The position numbers and the translations under genes are program-made. A DNA stretch of 64,000 nt, from positions 434,001 through 498,000 of the forward strand of contig CAWECY010000003.1 of NCBI GenBank assembly GCA_963807775.1, written 5' to 3'. The DNA comes from Bog-473 sp963807775 (GTDB lineage: Bacteria > Actinomycetota > Acidimicrobiia > Acidimicrobiales > RAAP-2). The notes below the pieces were generated by a model. That model saw only the letters and a list, made by a program, of their open reading frames with translations. It did not search any database and had not been told where the DNA came from. Shown in pieces: positions 54,765-63,607 of the stretch; position 1 is the first letter of the stretch; every line of letters begins with the position of its first letter.

Positions 54765-55868
54765 GTGTCCATAGCCAATTCTGCCTCCTCGAGGATCTCT
54801 TGGGTAGGCCTTGACGTCCATAAGGACTCCATCACCTCTGCCGTGCTGGCTCCCGGCGCAGAGGTGCCATTGGTCGACCGCTGGTTCCACGACGAGCCCA
54901 GCGTGCGGCGATTCGTGGCCACTTTGGGGAGTCCCGCACGAGTGCGCCTTTGTTATGAAGCCGGCCCGACCGGCTACGAGCTGGCCCGCCTGTTGCAGCG
55001 ATTAGGGGTGGCCACAGAGGTGATTGCCCCTTCGCTGATCCCGGTGACACCGGGAGCCAAGATCAAGACCGACAAGAGGGATGCCCGTCGCCTCGTCCAG
55101 CTTTACCGGGCCGGGGAGCTGACCTCGGTGCACATTCCCTCTCCGGGAGAAGAGGCGATTCGCGACCTGGCTCGCACCCGAGCCGATCTGGTCATCGACC
55201 GCACCCGGTGCCGGCACCGTCTCTCCAAGTTCTTGTTGCGCCACGGCGAGGTCTATCGAGGCGGTGTGCAGTGGACACTGACGCACGACGCCTGGCTCCG
55301 CCAGGTGCACTTCGACGACGCCGCGCTGGCCCAGACCTATTCGCACTACCGCGCCATCGTGACCGGATTCGATGCCCATCTGGCCGCCGTCGAGTCCGAC
55401 CTCAAGATCTACCTGACCAAAGGTCCCTTCGCCGAAGCGGTGGCCAGGTTGAGCGCCTATCGCGGCATCACCGAGCTCGGCGCCCTGACCTTGTCGGCCG
55501 AAGTCTGCGACTGGCGGCGATTTCCCCGAGCCACCTCGCTCATGGGCTTTTGCGGGCTTGTTCCCTCTGAGTACTCAAGCGGGAATCGGATCTCGAGAGG
55601 CTCCATCACCAAGGCGGGGAACACTCACCTGCGGAGCCAGCTGGTCGAATCAGCCTGGTCCTACCAACATCGGCCGGCGGTCGGGCCACGGATCAAAAAG
55701 CGCCAGGAACATTGCAGCCCCGAGACCATCGCTCGAGCCTGGACGGCCCAGCTGCAACTTTGCGGCAAGTTCAGACGGCTGGCCGAACGCAAGAGCTCTC
55801 GCAACGTCGTGGCCACCGCCATTGCCCGCCAACTCACCGGCTATCTGTGGGCCGAGATGGCCGCGTGA
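54765..55868 (+). CDS. IS110/IS1111-group transposase
   Basis: 367 residues. DEDD N-domain SWVGLDVHKDSITS, EAGPTGYELARLL, KTDKRDARRLVQLYRAG; C-domain AYRGITELGALTLSAEV, LMGFCGLVPSEYSSGNRISRGSITKAGNTHLRSQLVESAW. The GTG start has GGAAGGAG upstream. It differs clearly from the other two IS110 proteins here. Around 230 noncoding bases follow it, which suits the IS1111 layout. The motif TGGAACG at about 54681 and, inverted, CGTTCCA at about 56081 may be subterminal repeats. Confidence 0.92.
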   Translation: MSIANSASSRISWVGLDVHKDSITSAVLAPGAEVPLVDRWFHDEPSVRRFVATLGSPARVRLCYEAGPTGYELARLLQRLGVATEVIAPSLIPVTPGAKIKTDKRDARRLVQLYRAGELTSVHIPSPGEEAIRDLARTRADLVIDRTRCRHRLSKFLLRHGEVYRGGVQWTLTHDAWLRQVHFDDAALAQTYSHYRAIVTGFDAHLAAVESDLKIYLTKGPFAEAVARLSAYRGITELGALTLSAEVCDWRRFPRATSLMGFCGLVPSEYSSGNRISRGSITKAGNTHLRSQLVESAWSYQHRPAVGPRIKKRQEHCSPETIARAWTAQLQLCGKFRRLAERKSSRNVVATAIARQLTGYLWAEMAA

Positions 55869-56105
55869 GATGACCAAGATCGACCAGCTCGCCCTCTTCT
55901 CGACAGGAAGATGAGCGAGGACTTCACCATGCGCCGGGACACCGCCGCAGCAGGGAAGATCCCCGTTCTGACTATGCGACCCCGGAACCTTCCGGGAAGC
56001 GTTCCTAGTGAGGGGCACCATCCTGCGCATCGCCGACCTGCGGTCAGAATCCGCGTACATCAGAGTGGCGGACTGTCGTTCCACTCGTTCCCGGCATGAA
56101 GAGTG
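55869..56105 (+). ncRNA. Noncoding 3' end of IS110/IS1111 element (candidate bridge RNA)
   Basis: Gene-free stretch following the transposase. It contains the perfect hairpin CCCGGA/TCCGGG (55981-55986 with 55991-55996) and an AGTGG/CCACT pairing near 56065-56086. IS1111-group elements encode the bridge RNA on this side. Exact ends are unknown. Confidence 0.35.
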
Positions 56106-56108
56106 TAA

Positions 56109-57141
56109 GAACGTGTTTGGTAACCCGTGTCACGGCGGAGCCCAGGGGCGCCGACCTGGTGGGCGTGCAAGGCGATTGAGCATCAGTCCGATCATCGCCC
56201 ACTTGACGAACGCCTCGTGCGTCTCGGGCAGCCGCTCGTAGTCGCGCACCAGTCGGCGCCAGCGCATGAGCCAGGCCAACGTGCGCTCGACCACCCAGCG
56301 CCGAGGCAGGACGGCAAAGCCGCGCTGGTCCTTGGGCTTGGAGACGATCTCGACGGTCATCTTCCAGTAGCGCCGGGCCCGCACGACGAGTCGACCGGCA
56401 TAGCCACCGTCGGCGAAGACGTGGCGCAGCCGGGGATACCAGCCATGGGCCAGCTTTAGCGCGTCGACTCCTCCGTCGCGGTCTTGCACCGAGGCCGCAG
56501 TCACCATCACGACGAGCAACAACCCGAGCGTGTCGGTCACGATATGGCGCTTTCTTCCCTGCACTCGCTTCCCGGCGTCATAACCGCGAGTGTCCTTTCC
56601 GACGGTGTCGGCCCCACGCAGGGACTGCGAATCGACGATCCCCGCACTCGGTTCGGCCTTCCTCTTGGTGCCGTCGGGCTTCTCGGTCCTCTTGCGCAGC
56701 TCCTCGCGCAAGGTGTCGTGGATGAGATCGAGCGTCCCGTCGTCGCGCCAGTCGACGAAGTAGCCGTAGACGGTGCGCCAATGCGGGAGATCCTTGGGCA
56801 GCATGCGCCAAGCACACCCGGCGCGCGTCAGGTACAAGATGGCATTGACGATCTCGCGCTTGGGATACAACGGAGGCCGTCCGCCGGGAGCCACCGGCAC
56901 CGTGTCGGGCAACATAGGCTCCACCAACGCCCACTGACGATCGGTCAGATCGGTCGGATATCTGCGGCCCGGCGCCACGCACACCAGTGCAGCGCAATCG
57001 AGAGTAAATCGCGAGCACCGCGCGCTACCAAACGCGCTGGTCACGCGCGATTTTGAAAACTTCTCCTCACAAGTGCTATCGACGACAGCGAGCTACGTCT
57101 TCAGCTGCTCCCATGTCGGCACCTGGTTTCCAAACACGTAC
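56109..57141. mobile_element. IS5-family insertion sequence
   Basis: Inverted ends ACGTGTTTGG(T/A)AACC at 56111-56125 and, reversed, near 57125-57139. Direct TAA at 56106-56108 and 57142-57144 is a likely target-site duplication, as expected for this family. About 1.03 kb. Confidence 0.87.
56130..57044 (-). CDS. IS5-family transposase
   Basis: Up to 304 residues. TDLTDRQWALVEPMLPD opens the conserved part; GAGIVDSQSLRGADTVG and HVFADGGYAG give the two Asp residues and WVVERTLAWLMRWRRL the Glu of the DDE triad, and RGYDAGKRVQGRKRHIVTDTLG is typical. The start could also be a GTG about 20 codons further in. Intact and probably able to move. Confidence 0.92.
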   Translation of the reverse strand: MTSAFGSARCSRFTLDCAALVCVAPGRRYPTDLTDRQWALVEPMLPDTVPVAPGGRPPLYPKREIVNAILYLTRAGCAWRMLPKDLPHWRTVYGYFVDWRDDGTLDLIHDTLREELRKRTEKPDGTKRKAEPSAGIVDSQSLRGADTVGKDTRGYDAGKRVQGRKRHIVTDTLGLLLVVMVTAASVQDRDGGVDALKLAHGWYPRLRHVFADGGYAGRLVVRARRYWKMTVEIVSKPKDQRGFAVLPRRWVVERTLAWLMRWRRLVRDYERLPETHEAFVKWAMIGLMLNRLARPPGRRPWAPP

Positions 57142-57189
57142 TAAGAGTGCCTTCCCGTCGGAGCATCCACCCGTCGTCGAGGTCTCGAC

Positions 57190-57230
57190 ATTACGGTCAG
57201 GCACCCCTGGGCTTCGGCCTGACTCGTAAT
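57190..57230 (+). ncRNA. Long stem-loop at the 5' noncoding end of IS110 (candidate bridge RNA start)
   Basis: ATTACG (57190-57195) pairs with CGTAAT (57225-57230), and GTCAGGC (57196-57202) with GCCTGAC (57217-57223), leaving a 14-base loop and one bulged T. Such a stem-loop at the beginning of the noncoding region upstream of an IS110 transposase matches the place and style of the bridge RNA 5' stem-loop in known members. The region to 57394 has no gene. Confidence 0.5.
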
Positions 57231-57394
57231 CCATACGGTCTCACGTTGGTTCGTCGTCCGATGCCCAGGCTCACCCGGCACCACTGGTCGGGCGGTGTGA
57301 TCAGTCGTCCTGTTCGCGCAGGCCGACATCTCACGATCCCGCCGTCCCAGCGGTGTTGCCACCCCTTGACCGATTCAGAGGAGAAGGAGCGGCA

Positions 57395-58438
57395 GTGACA
57401 ATCATGGTAGATAGTCAGCGCGCCCTGACGGGCGGCGTCGATACGCACGCCGATGTCCATGTGGCGGCGGTGATCGACCCAGAAGGCGGCTTGCTCGGCG
57501 TGGAGTCCTTTGCCACCGACCTCGCCGGCTACAAGTCGCTCAGTGCCTGGATGTGCGCCTTTGGGAAGATCGGCCTGGTCGGGGTGGAAGGCACGGGCTC
57601 CTACGGGGCCGGCCTCGCCCGTCACCTGCATCGAGTGGGCCTCGTCGTCGTCGAAGTCGACCGGCCCAACCGCCAAGAGCGGGCTCGGGCGGGTAAGTCC
57701 GACTCACTCGACGCCATCGAGGCGGCGCGGGCCGCCTTGTCTGGACGCGCCTTCGGCGTGGCCAAGACCCGCGACGGCAACGTCGAAGCCATCCGCGCTC
57801 TCATGGTGGCGCGCCGCAGCGCACGAGAGTCGAGAACCAAGGCCATGAACCAGATCCGTCAGCTCGTCTACACCGCCCCCGATGAGCTGCGGGAACGCTT
57901 TGTGGGAGTTCCCTCGTGGCGTCTGGCCGAAGGGGTCGCCATCCTGCGGGTGCACGCCGATGCCGACCCGGTGCGCATGGCGACCAAGAGCGCCCTCGGC
58001 ACGCTCGGCCGCCGAGCGGTCGCGCTCGGAGAAGAGGGCAAGCGCCTCGATGTCCTGATCGCCCGCCTGGTCGACAAGGTGGCTCCCGAACTCGTCGAGC
58101 TGGTGGGCCTCGGCCCCGACACCACCGCGCTCTTGCTCATCGCGGCGGGCGACAACCCCTCACGGCTGCGCAGCGAGGCCACCTGGGCCAAGCTCTGCGG
58201 CGTGGCACCGCTCGAGGCGTCCTCGGGCAAGGTCACCCGACACCGTCTCAACCGCGGCGGCGACCGACAGGCCAACCACGCCCTTTGGCGCATCGTCTTG
58301 ACCCGCATGTCATGCCACGCGCCGACCAAGGTCTACGTGGCGCGTCGCACCGCTGAGGGCAAATCCAAAAGAGAGATCATGCGCATCCTCAAGCGCTACG
58401 TCGCCCGGGAGGTCTACCACTACCTGCCCCGGGATTAG
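57395..58438 (+). CDS. IS110-family transposase
   Basis: 347 residues. GGVDTHADVHVAAVID opens the DEDD domain, with VEGTGSYGAGLARHL and GKSDSLDAIEAARAAL; the C-domain has VGLGPDTTALLLIAAGDN, WAKLCGVAPLEASSGKVTRHRLNRGGDRQANHALW. A GTG at 57395 is preferred over ATG 57404 because GAGAAGGAG ends five bases upstream. Intact, and in a different subgroup from the other two. Confidence 0.92.
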   Translation: MTIMVDSQRALTGGVDTHADVHVAAVIDPEGGLLGVESFATDLAGYKSLSAWMCAFGKIGLVGVEGTGSYGAGLARHLHRVGLVVVEVDRPNRQERARAGKSDSLDAIEAARAALSGRAFGVAKTRDGNVEAIRALMVARRSARESRTKAMNQIRQLVYTAPDELRERFVGVPSWRLAEGVAILRVHADADPVRMATKSALGTLGRRAVALGEEGKRLDVLIARLVDKVAPELVELVGLGPDTTALLLIAAGDNPSRLRSEATWAKLCGVAPLEASSGKVTRHRLNRGGDRQANHALWRIVLTRMSCHAPTKVYVARRTAEGKSKREIMRILKRYVAREVYHYLPRD

Positions 58439-58858
58439 AGCTCCTCGGAACGGCGGGCCTGGCCCACATATCCCGGCTGCCGCGTTCACGTTGGCCTACA
58501 TACGACTTGCCGGCCCGCCGTTCCGAGCTGCACCCGACTTCGTCGAAGTGATCGAACCGATGGCCTAATAAGAGTCTGCCCTCGAGAACTGAGTGGCCCC
58601 TTCATGTCGTGCCTCGCGGCATCACCATCGACACCAAACTGCCCCTTGACATCCATAGGAGATTCGCATGGTCGAGTTCTCACTCGACCTCCACCGTCAA
58701 ATGTCGGGGTGACGTAGCAGCCGTCTCCCAACGTCAGGGCCACCAGAGGTCCTGACGTTGGGACCCCGCCGCCTGCCAGACAGCACACGCGCGACGAGCC
58801 TCTGGTTCGTCGCGCCCGAAAAGAACCTACGAAGTCCCACTTGACATGCCGTTCCACA
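58439..58858. other. Hairpin-dense noncoding region after IS110
   Basis: About 420 gene-free bases with four perfect inverted repeats: CGGAACGGCGGGCC (58446-58459 with 58512-58525), GTCGAGT/ACTCGAC (58671-58688, four-base loop), TCCCAACGTCAGG/CCTGACGTTGGGA (58726-58763, twelve-base loop) and GCGCGACGA/TCGTCGCGC (58789-58815, nine-base loop). The motif CTTGACAT also occurs twice (about 58646 and 58841). It may be the right end of the IS110 element, an RNA gene or a compound terminator. Confidence 0.65.
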
Positions 58859-59962
58859 TCAGTCAAAGGCGGGAATGACCTCGGTGCCCATCAGCTCGAT
58901 GGTCTGCATGACCGTCTCGTGGGGGATCTTGTAGGGGTTGACGAGGCAGAGCAGGAGGTCGACGCCGGCCGCCTCGTACTGGCGGCAGGCCTCCAGGCAC
59001 TCCTCGGGCGTCCCGAGCACGCAGGCGTTGGAGTCGGTCAGGTACTCCAGGCTGAGCAGGTCCAGCAACCCTTCGTCGTCGCTCTTCTTCATGTCGGCGG
59101 CGTAGGAGTAGGTGCCGAGCGACTCGTTGCGCTCCGCCATCCAGTCGGTGAGCGTGGCGATCTGGCGGGCGCCCGCCTTCGGGTACCACTCGAAGGATTC
59201 GCGGGCCTCGGCGATCGCCTTGTCCCGGTCGGGGGCGCAGATGGCCATGGTGAACGTGGCCGCCTGGTTGTTGACAAAGGCGCCGATGGGCCGGGTGCAA
59301 CGTTGGACCGTTTCACGGTAGATGTCGATCTTGCGCTTCACCTCCGACGGGGGCAGGCCCACGGCGAACGAGCACAGGCCGAGTCCGAGGTCGCCGACCT
59401 GCGCGTGCCCCTCGTCGCTGGTGGTGGCACCCCACAGGGGAGGATGCGGCTTCTGCCACGGCTTGGGCTGGACCCGCCGCCGCGGCATCTGCCAGAACTC
59501 GCCGGCGAACTCGTACTCCTCGTTGGTCCAACAGCCGACGACGTGCTCGATGGCCTCCTGCCACATGCGGCGGCTGTCGGCGGGGTCGATCCCGAAACCC
59601 TCGAGCTCGGCCCGGGTGGCCGAGCGGCCGGTCCCGAGGTCGACCCGGCCGCCCGAGAGCAGATCGAGGACGGCCACCGATTCGGCCGTGCGCACCGGAT
59701 GGTTGTAGGGCTTGGGCATGAGCCGCACCCCGTAGCCGAGGCGGATGCGCTCGGTGCGCGCCGCGATGGCGCCATACAGGACTTCGGGGTTGGAGCAGTG
59801 CGAGTACTCCTGCAAGAAGTGGTGCTCCACCGTCCAGAAGGCGTGCCAGCCGAAGCGGTCGCCGGCGATGGCCTGCTCGAGCGTGTTGCGATAGGCGAGG
59901 AGTTCGCTCTCGGGCTCCCACGGACGCGGGACCGGGATCTCGTAGAACAGCGCGAACTTCAT
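58859..59962 (-). CDS. LLM-class flavin/F420-dependent oxidoreductase
   Basis: 367 residues. MKFALFYEIPVPRPWEPESEL, WHAFWTVEHHFLQEYSHCSNPEVLYGAIAART, LDLLSGGRVDLGTGRSATRAELEGFGID, then PPLWGATTSDEGHAQVGDLGLG. This is the longer LLM branch (bacterial luciferase-like monooxygenases). The start ATG 59962 gives the characteristic N-terminus; the longer upstream frame overlaps the divergent gene's promoter. Divergent from the SDR gene with 110 bases between. Confidence 0.9.
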   Translation of the reverse strand: MKFALFYEIPVPRPWEPESELLAYRNTLEQAIAGDRFGWHAFWTVEHHFLQEYSHCSNPEVLYGAIAARTERIRLGYGVRLMPKPYNHPVRTAESVAVLDLLSGGRVDLGTGRSATRAELEGFGIDPADSRRMWQEAIEHVVGCWTNEEYEFAGEFWQMPRRRVQPKPWQKPHPPLWGATTSDEGHAQVGDLGLGLCSFAVGLPPSEVKRKIDIYRETVQRCTRPIGAFVNNQAATFTMAICAPDRDKAIAEARESFEWYPKAGARQIATLTDWMAERNESLGTYSYAADMKKSDDEGLLDLLSLEYLTDSNACVLGTPEECLEACRQYEAAGVDLLLCLVNPYKIPHETVMQTIELMGTEVIPAFD

Positions 59963-60072
59963 GGTGTGGGCTCCCCCCCGGAAGGTGGTCCCGGGTTGGC
60001 CCGGGCTAGAACAGTGCCCTGCTCCTATCAGCCCGGATGACCCGGGCGCAACCAAACCAGGAGGCTGGTGCC

Positions 60073-60897
60073 ATGCGAGGACTCGACGGTCGGACCTACA
60101 TCGTGACCGGGGCCGCCTCGGGTATCGGGCGGGCCACGGCGGCACGCCTGCTCGAGGAGGGGGCCCGGGTGATGGGCGCCGACATCGCCGAGCCCTCCTC
60201 GGACGACTTGACAGGCGGCGGGGGCGGGGGCGGGGGCCGATGGGCGTTCAGCCGGGTCGACGTGACCGACGAGGTCTCGGTCGAACAGCTGGTGCGGGCC
60301 GCCGTTGCCTTCGGGGGTGCCGTCGACGGGCTGGTCAACGCGGCCGGGGTGGCCGGCGGAGGGCCGGTCCACATGCTGCCGGCCGAGGAGTGGGATCGCG
60401 TGATCGCGGTCAACCTGACCGGGACCTTCCTGACGGCCAAGCACGTCGTGGCGCAGATGCTGTCCCAGCCGGTGCGTGGCGACGAGCAACGCGGGTCGGT
60501 GGTGACGTTGGCGAGCATCGAGGGGCTCGAGGGCACGGCGGGCGGCAGCGTCTACAGCGCCTCCAAGGGCGGGGTCGTCATCCTGACCAAGAACATGGCC
60601 ATCGACTACGCCGGCCGGGGCATCCGGGTCAACGCCATCTGCCCCGGGTTCATCGAGACGCCGATGACGGCCTCCGTCTTCGGGCCCGGCATGGAGGCGG
60701 CGCTGGCCGACATCGTGCACGAGCACAAGCTGGGCCGTCGCATGGGCCGGCCCGAGGAGATCGCCGCCGCCGCGGCCTTCTTGCTGTCCGACGACGCCTC
60801 GTTCGTGACCGGCCAGGCCCTGGCGGTCGACGGCGGCTACACGGCCGGGCGCGACCACGGCGTCACCGACATGCTGGGGCTGTCGGGACCCGAATGA
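60073..60897 (+). CDS. SDR-family oxidoreductase
   Basis: 274 residues. YIVTGAASGIGRATAARLLEEGARVMGAD, a Gly-rich insert TGGGGGGGGRWAF, NAAGVAGGG, catalytic Ser/Tyr/Lys in VVTLASIEG and VYSASKGG, and PGFIETPM. A classical SDR dehydrogenase. The eight-Gly run is coded by repetitive G/C and could be a homopolymer-type error zone, but the frame stays open. AGGAGG precedes the ATG 60073. Overlaps nothing; 22 bases from the next (convergent) stop. Confidence 0.92.
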   Translation: MRGLDGRTYIVTGAASGIGRATAARLLEEGARVMGADIAEPSSDDLTGGGGGGGGRWAFSRVDVTDEVSVEQLVRAAVAFGGAVDGLVNAAGVAGGGPVHMLPAEEWDRVIAVNLTGTFLTAKHVVAQMLSQPVRGDEQRGSVVTLASIEGLEGTAGGSVYSASKGGVVILTKNMAIDYAGRGIRVNAICPGFIETPMTASVFGPGMEAALADIVHEHKLGRRMGRPEEIAAAAAFLLSDDASFVTGQALAVDGGYTAGRDHGVTDMLGLSGPE

Positions 60898-60919
60898 GCG
60901 CGCTCACGGTTCTGGTGGG

Positions 60920-61975
60920 TCAACCCAGGACGAGCCGGCCCCCGGCATAGTCGAGCACGACCCAGCCGTAGCGCTTGAGCTGGTCGGAGCCGAGCAGGCC
61001 TTCGGTGCCCCCGGCACTGATGACACCGAAGTCGGTCTCGCCCACCAGCTGCGGGTACAGCGCCTGCCCGGGGACCGACCACGGTCCGGTGCGCACCAGC
61101 GGCACGGTGATGGTCGAGCAGACGGTGGCTTGGCGCTGCGCCAGGTCGGTCGAGGCCAGCTGCTCCGCCCGGGCCACCGACGAGGCGACCACGCTCTGCG
61201 ACGACCCGGTGTCCACCACGAAGCTGCGCTGGGATCCGCCGCGGAAGCGGACCTCGACGCTGAGCGAGACGTCACCCGGCAGGGGCGACACCGTGAGTGG
61301 CACCGTGGTGCCGTCGCCTTGTGTGAGCGACGTGGGCGGCGAACCGGTCGGCCCCGTATACGACGCCGTCCCGCTGAGCGGCGCGCCCTCCGGACCGGGC
61401 ACGATGAGCGCGCCCGTGGTGAAATCGATGCGGACGGCACCGAAACGGGCCAGCACGTCGGAGCCGAGGAGGCCGTCGGGCTCACCCTTCCCCCCGATCT
61501 GGGGCAGCGTGGCCGCGGTCAGCTGCTGTGGGGCCAGGGTGACGCCGTCCATCGTCCAGGCCGCGACCTGCACGGGCTGGGCGGTGCCCGTGCACCCGAC
61601 CCCGGCGAAGAGCGTCGACGGGCCGGCGGTCGCCAGGTGCAGACGCTTGGCCAGGTTGGCGTCGATGGTCGACTCTCCGGCACCCGAATCGAGCACGAAG
61701 GGGAACGGACCCTGTCTCCCGATGCACACGTTCACGGACTCCGCCGTCTGCCCGGCGATCGTGCTCACCGTCAGCGGCAGGCGCATGCCGCCCCCGGGCT
61801 GGGCCTCGGCCCCGCTGCAGCCCGACGACGCGGACGGCAGTACGAATGTCACCTCCGGCTCGACCCGCACGTCCGGCTGGCGGGGACCGCTCACCGTTGC
61901 GGCGAACACCAGCACCAGCAGGCACACGGCGATGGCGACGATGGCGACGATCAACCAGGGCCGGTTACCGCCCAC
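60920..61975 (-). CDS. Membrane-anchored tandem retropepsin-like aspartyl protease
   Basis: 351 residues. One N-terminal helix (LIVAIVAIAVCLLVLVFAAT) anchors the protein, followed by two aspartyl-protease-like halves: FVLDSGAGESTIDANLAKRL with DGLLGSDVLARFG, and FVVDTGSSQSVVASSVA with EGLLGSDQLKRYGWVVLDY. DTG/DSG plus a hydrophobic-hydrophobic-Gly motif in each gives a pseudo-dimer. GTG 61975 is two bases before the glycosyltransferase stop, so it is the last gene in the envelope operon. Substrate unknown; it may process envelope proteins. Confidence 0.85.
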   Translation of the reverse strand: MGGNRPWLIVAIVAIAVCLLVLVFAATVSGPRQPDVRVEPEVTFVLPSASSGCSGAEAQPGGGMRLPLTVSTIAGQTAESVNVCIGRQGPFPFVLDSGAGESTIDANLAKRLHLATAGPSTLFAGVGCTGTAQPVQVAAWTMDGVTLAPQQLTAATLPQIGGKGEPDGLLGSDVLARFGAVRIDFTTGALIVPGPEGAPLSGTASYTGPTGSPPTSLTQGDGTTVPLTVSPLPGDVSLSVEVRFRGGSQRSFVVDTGSSQSVVASSVARAEQLASTDLAQRQATVCSTITVPLVRTGPWSVPGQALYPQLVGETDFGVISAGGTEGLLGSDQLKRYGWVVLDYAGGRLVLG

Positions 61976-61977
61976 GG

Positions 61978-62865
61978 CTACCTCGAGAGGGCGAGCCGAA
62001 GGGTCGCCATGGCCATCCGCGCCCCCAGCACGAGGACGGCCACGGGCAGTGCCACCCGCCGCCAGCCCGATGTCGTCCGGATCGTGAAGCGCAACGCAGA
62101 ACGGTGGTGGGCGACCATCATCCGGTAAGGATGGCGGGCGGTGCTGACGCCCTGGACGTGCGTGACCTCGGCCGTGCCGGCGAAGCCCACGCCCCAGCCG
62201 GCGTGGTGGGCGCGCCAGCACAGGTCCATGTCCTCGGCGTACATGAAGAAGGCCTCGTCGAACCCGCCCAATTCCTCGAGCGCGCTGCGCCGGGCCAGAA
62301 AGCACGAGCCCGAGACCCAGCCCGCCCCCTGCACCACGTCCCCCCGTGGAGTGCCGGGGTTGTAACGCTTGGTGAACGGATTGTCGGGCTTGAAGAGGGC
62401 GAGCAGCGCGTGCCCCGCGGCATCGCTGAAGGAGGGAAAGCTCCGCACGGAGGGGTAGACGTCCCCACTGTCGGTGAAGATGCGTGGCCCCACCACGGCC
62501 CAGGCCGGATTGGTCTCGAGTGCCCGGCGCAGCGCCTCGAGCGCGCCCGGGTGCACGACCAGGTCCGGGTTCGAGACCAGCACCCACTCCGGTGGGGAGG
62601 CGCCACCGGCCAGCGCCGCCACGCCCCGGTTGACGCCGGCGCCGTAGCCCAGGTTGCGACCCGGCCGCACGATGTGCACGGGCACCGTCGGATCCGCCGC
62701 CAGCAGCTCCGCCAACGCCTCGCCCGCACTGCCCGCGGCGCCGTTCTCGACGACGACCACGGACGACACCCCCTCGGTCAGGATGGAGTCCAGGCAGCTC
62801 CTCAGCAGTGGACCCGAATCGTGGTCAACCACGACGGCGCCGATCACGCCGGTCACGCCGGTCAC
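61978..62865 (-). CDS. GT2 glycosyltransferase (rhamnosyltransferase-like)
   Basis: 295 residues. GT-A motifs: GAVVVDHDSGPLLRSCLDSI, GYGAGVNRGVAAL, WVLVSNPDLVVHPGA (DxD-like), GWVSGSCFLARRSALEELGGFDEAFFMYAEDMDLCWRAHHAGW. This is the WbbL/rhamnosyl-transferase-like group of GT2 in actinobacterial wall synthesis. A C-terminal hydrophobic segment may tether it. Start GTG 62865, eight bases after the upstream stop. Confidence 0.9.
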   Translation of the reverse strand: MTGVTGVIGAVVVDHDSGPLLRSCLDSILTEGVSSVVVVENGAAGSAGEALAELLAADPTVPVHIVRPGRNLGYGAGVNRGVAALAGGASPPEWVLVSNPDLVVHPGALEALRRALETNPAWAVVGPRIFTDSGDVYPSVRSFPSFSDAAGHALLALFKPDNPFTKRYNPGTPRGDVVQGAGWVSGSCFLARRSALEELGGFDEAFFMYAEDMDLCWRAHHAGWGVGFAGTAEVTHVQGVSTARHPYRMMVAHHRSALRFTIRTTSGWRRVALPVAVLVLGARMAMATLRLALSR

Positions 62866-62872
62866 CCGGGTC

Positions 62873-63607
62873 TCAGTACTCCCTGGTGAAACGGAACTTG
62901 ACCAGGGCTCGCAAGGCGCTGAAGCCGTCACGCCAGGTGATCTTCTTGCCTTCGTCATGCTCACGCCCGGCATAGGAGATGGGTACCTCGTAGATGCGGA
63001 AGCCTCGCCGAAGCACCTTGGCCGTGATCTCGGGCTCGAAGTCGAACTTGTCGGACACGATGGTGATGCCCTCGAGCACCTGAGCGTCGAAGAGCTTGTA
63101 GCAGGTCTCCATGTCCGAGAGCGTCGATCGGTACAGCACGTTCGTCACGAGCGAGAGCAGCCGGTTGCCCATCCAATGCAACGGCATCATGTTCTTGCGC
63201 TCGCCGGTGAACCGGCTGCCGTAGACCACACGGGCCCTGCCCCTCAATATGGGGTCCAAGAGCCGCGGCCAGTCGTTGGGGTCGTATTCGAGGTCGGCAT
63301 CCTGGATCAGCACCAGGTCACCGTGGGCCTCGGCCAGGCCGGTCCGGATGGCGGCGCCCTTACCCTGGTTCTTGGCATGCCTGATCAGGCGGACGGTCGA
63401 GTCCTCGAGCGCGCCCAGGACCTTGTCCGAGCCGTCGCTCGAGCCGTCGTCGACCACGATGATCTGGAGGACCAGCGGCAACTCCACGGCGCGCATACGC
63501 CTGATCACTTCGGCCACGGTGGACCGCTCGTTGTAGACGGGTGTGATCACGGTGAGCGTCTCGTAGGTCCGCTGCACCGGCTCTTCCACCAACTCTGCGT
63601 CGGTCAT
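62873..63607 (-). CDS. GT2 glycosyltransferase, polyprenyl-phosphate sugar transferase-like
   Basis: 244 residues. LTVITPVYNERSTVAEVIRRM, IIVVDDGSSDGSDKVL, KNQGKGAAIRTGLAEAHGDLVLIQDADLEYDP, METCYKLFDAQVL, FDFEPEITAKVLRRGFRIYEVPISYAGREHDEGKKI. It resembles DPM1/GtrB-like enzymes that put a sugar on polyprenyl phosphate; no membrane helices are seen. ATG 63607 overlaps the UXS stop. Confidence 0.93.
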   Translation of the reverse strand: MTDAELVEEPVQRTYETLTVITPVYNERSTVAEVIRRMRAVELPLVLQIIVVDDGSSDGSDKVLGALEDSTVRLIRHAKNQGKGAAIRTGLAEAHGDLVLIQDADLEYDPNDWPRLLDPILRGRARVVYGSRFTGERKNMMPLHWMGNRLLSLVTNVLYRSTLSDMETCYKLFDAQVLEGITIVSDKFDFEPEITAKVLRRGFRIYEVPISYAGREHDEGKKITWRDGFSALRALVKFRFTREY

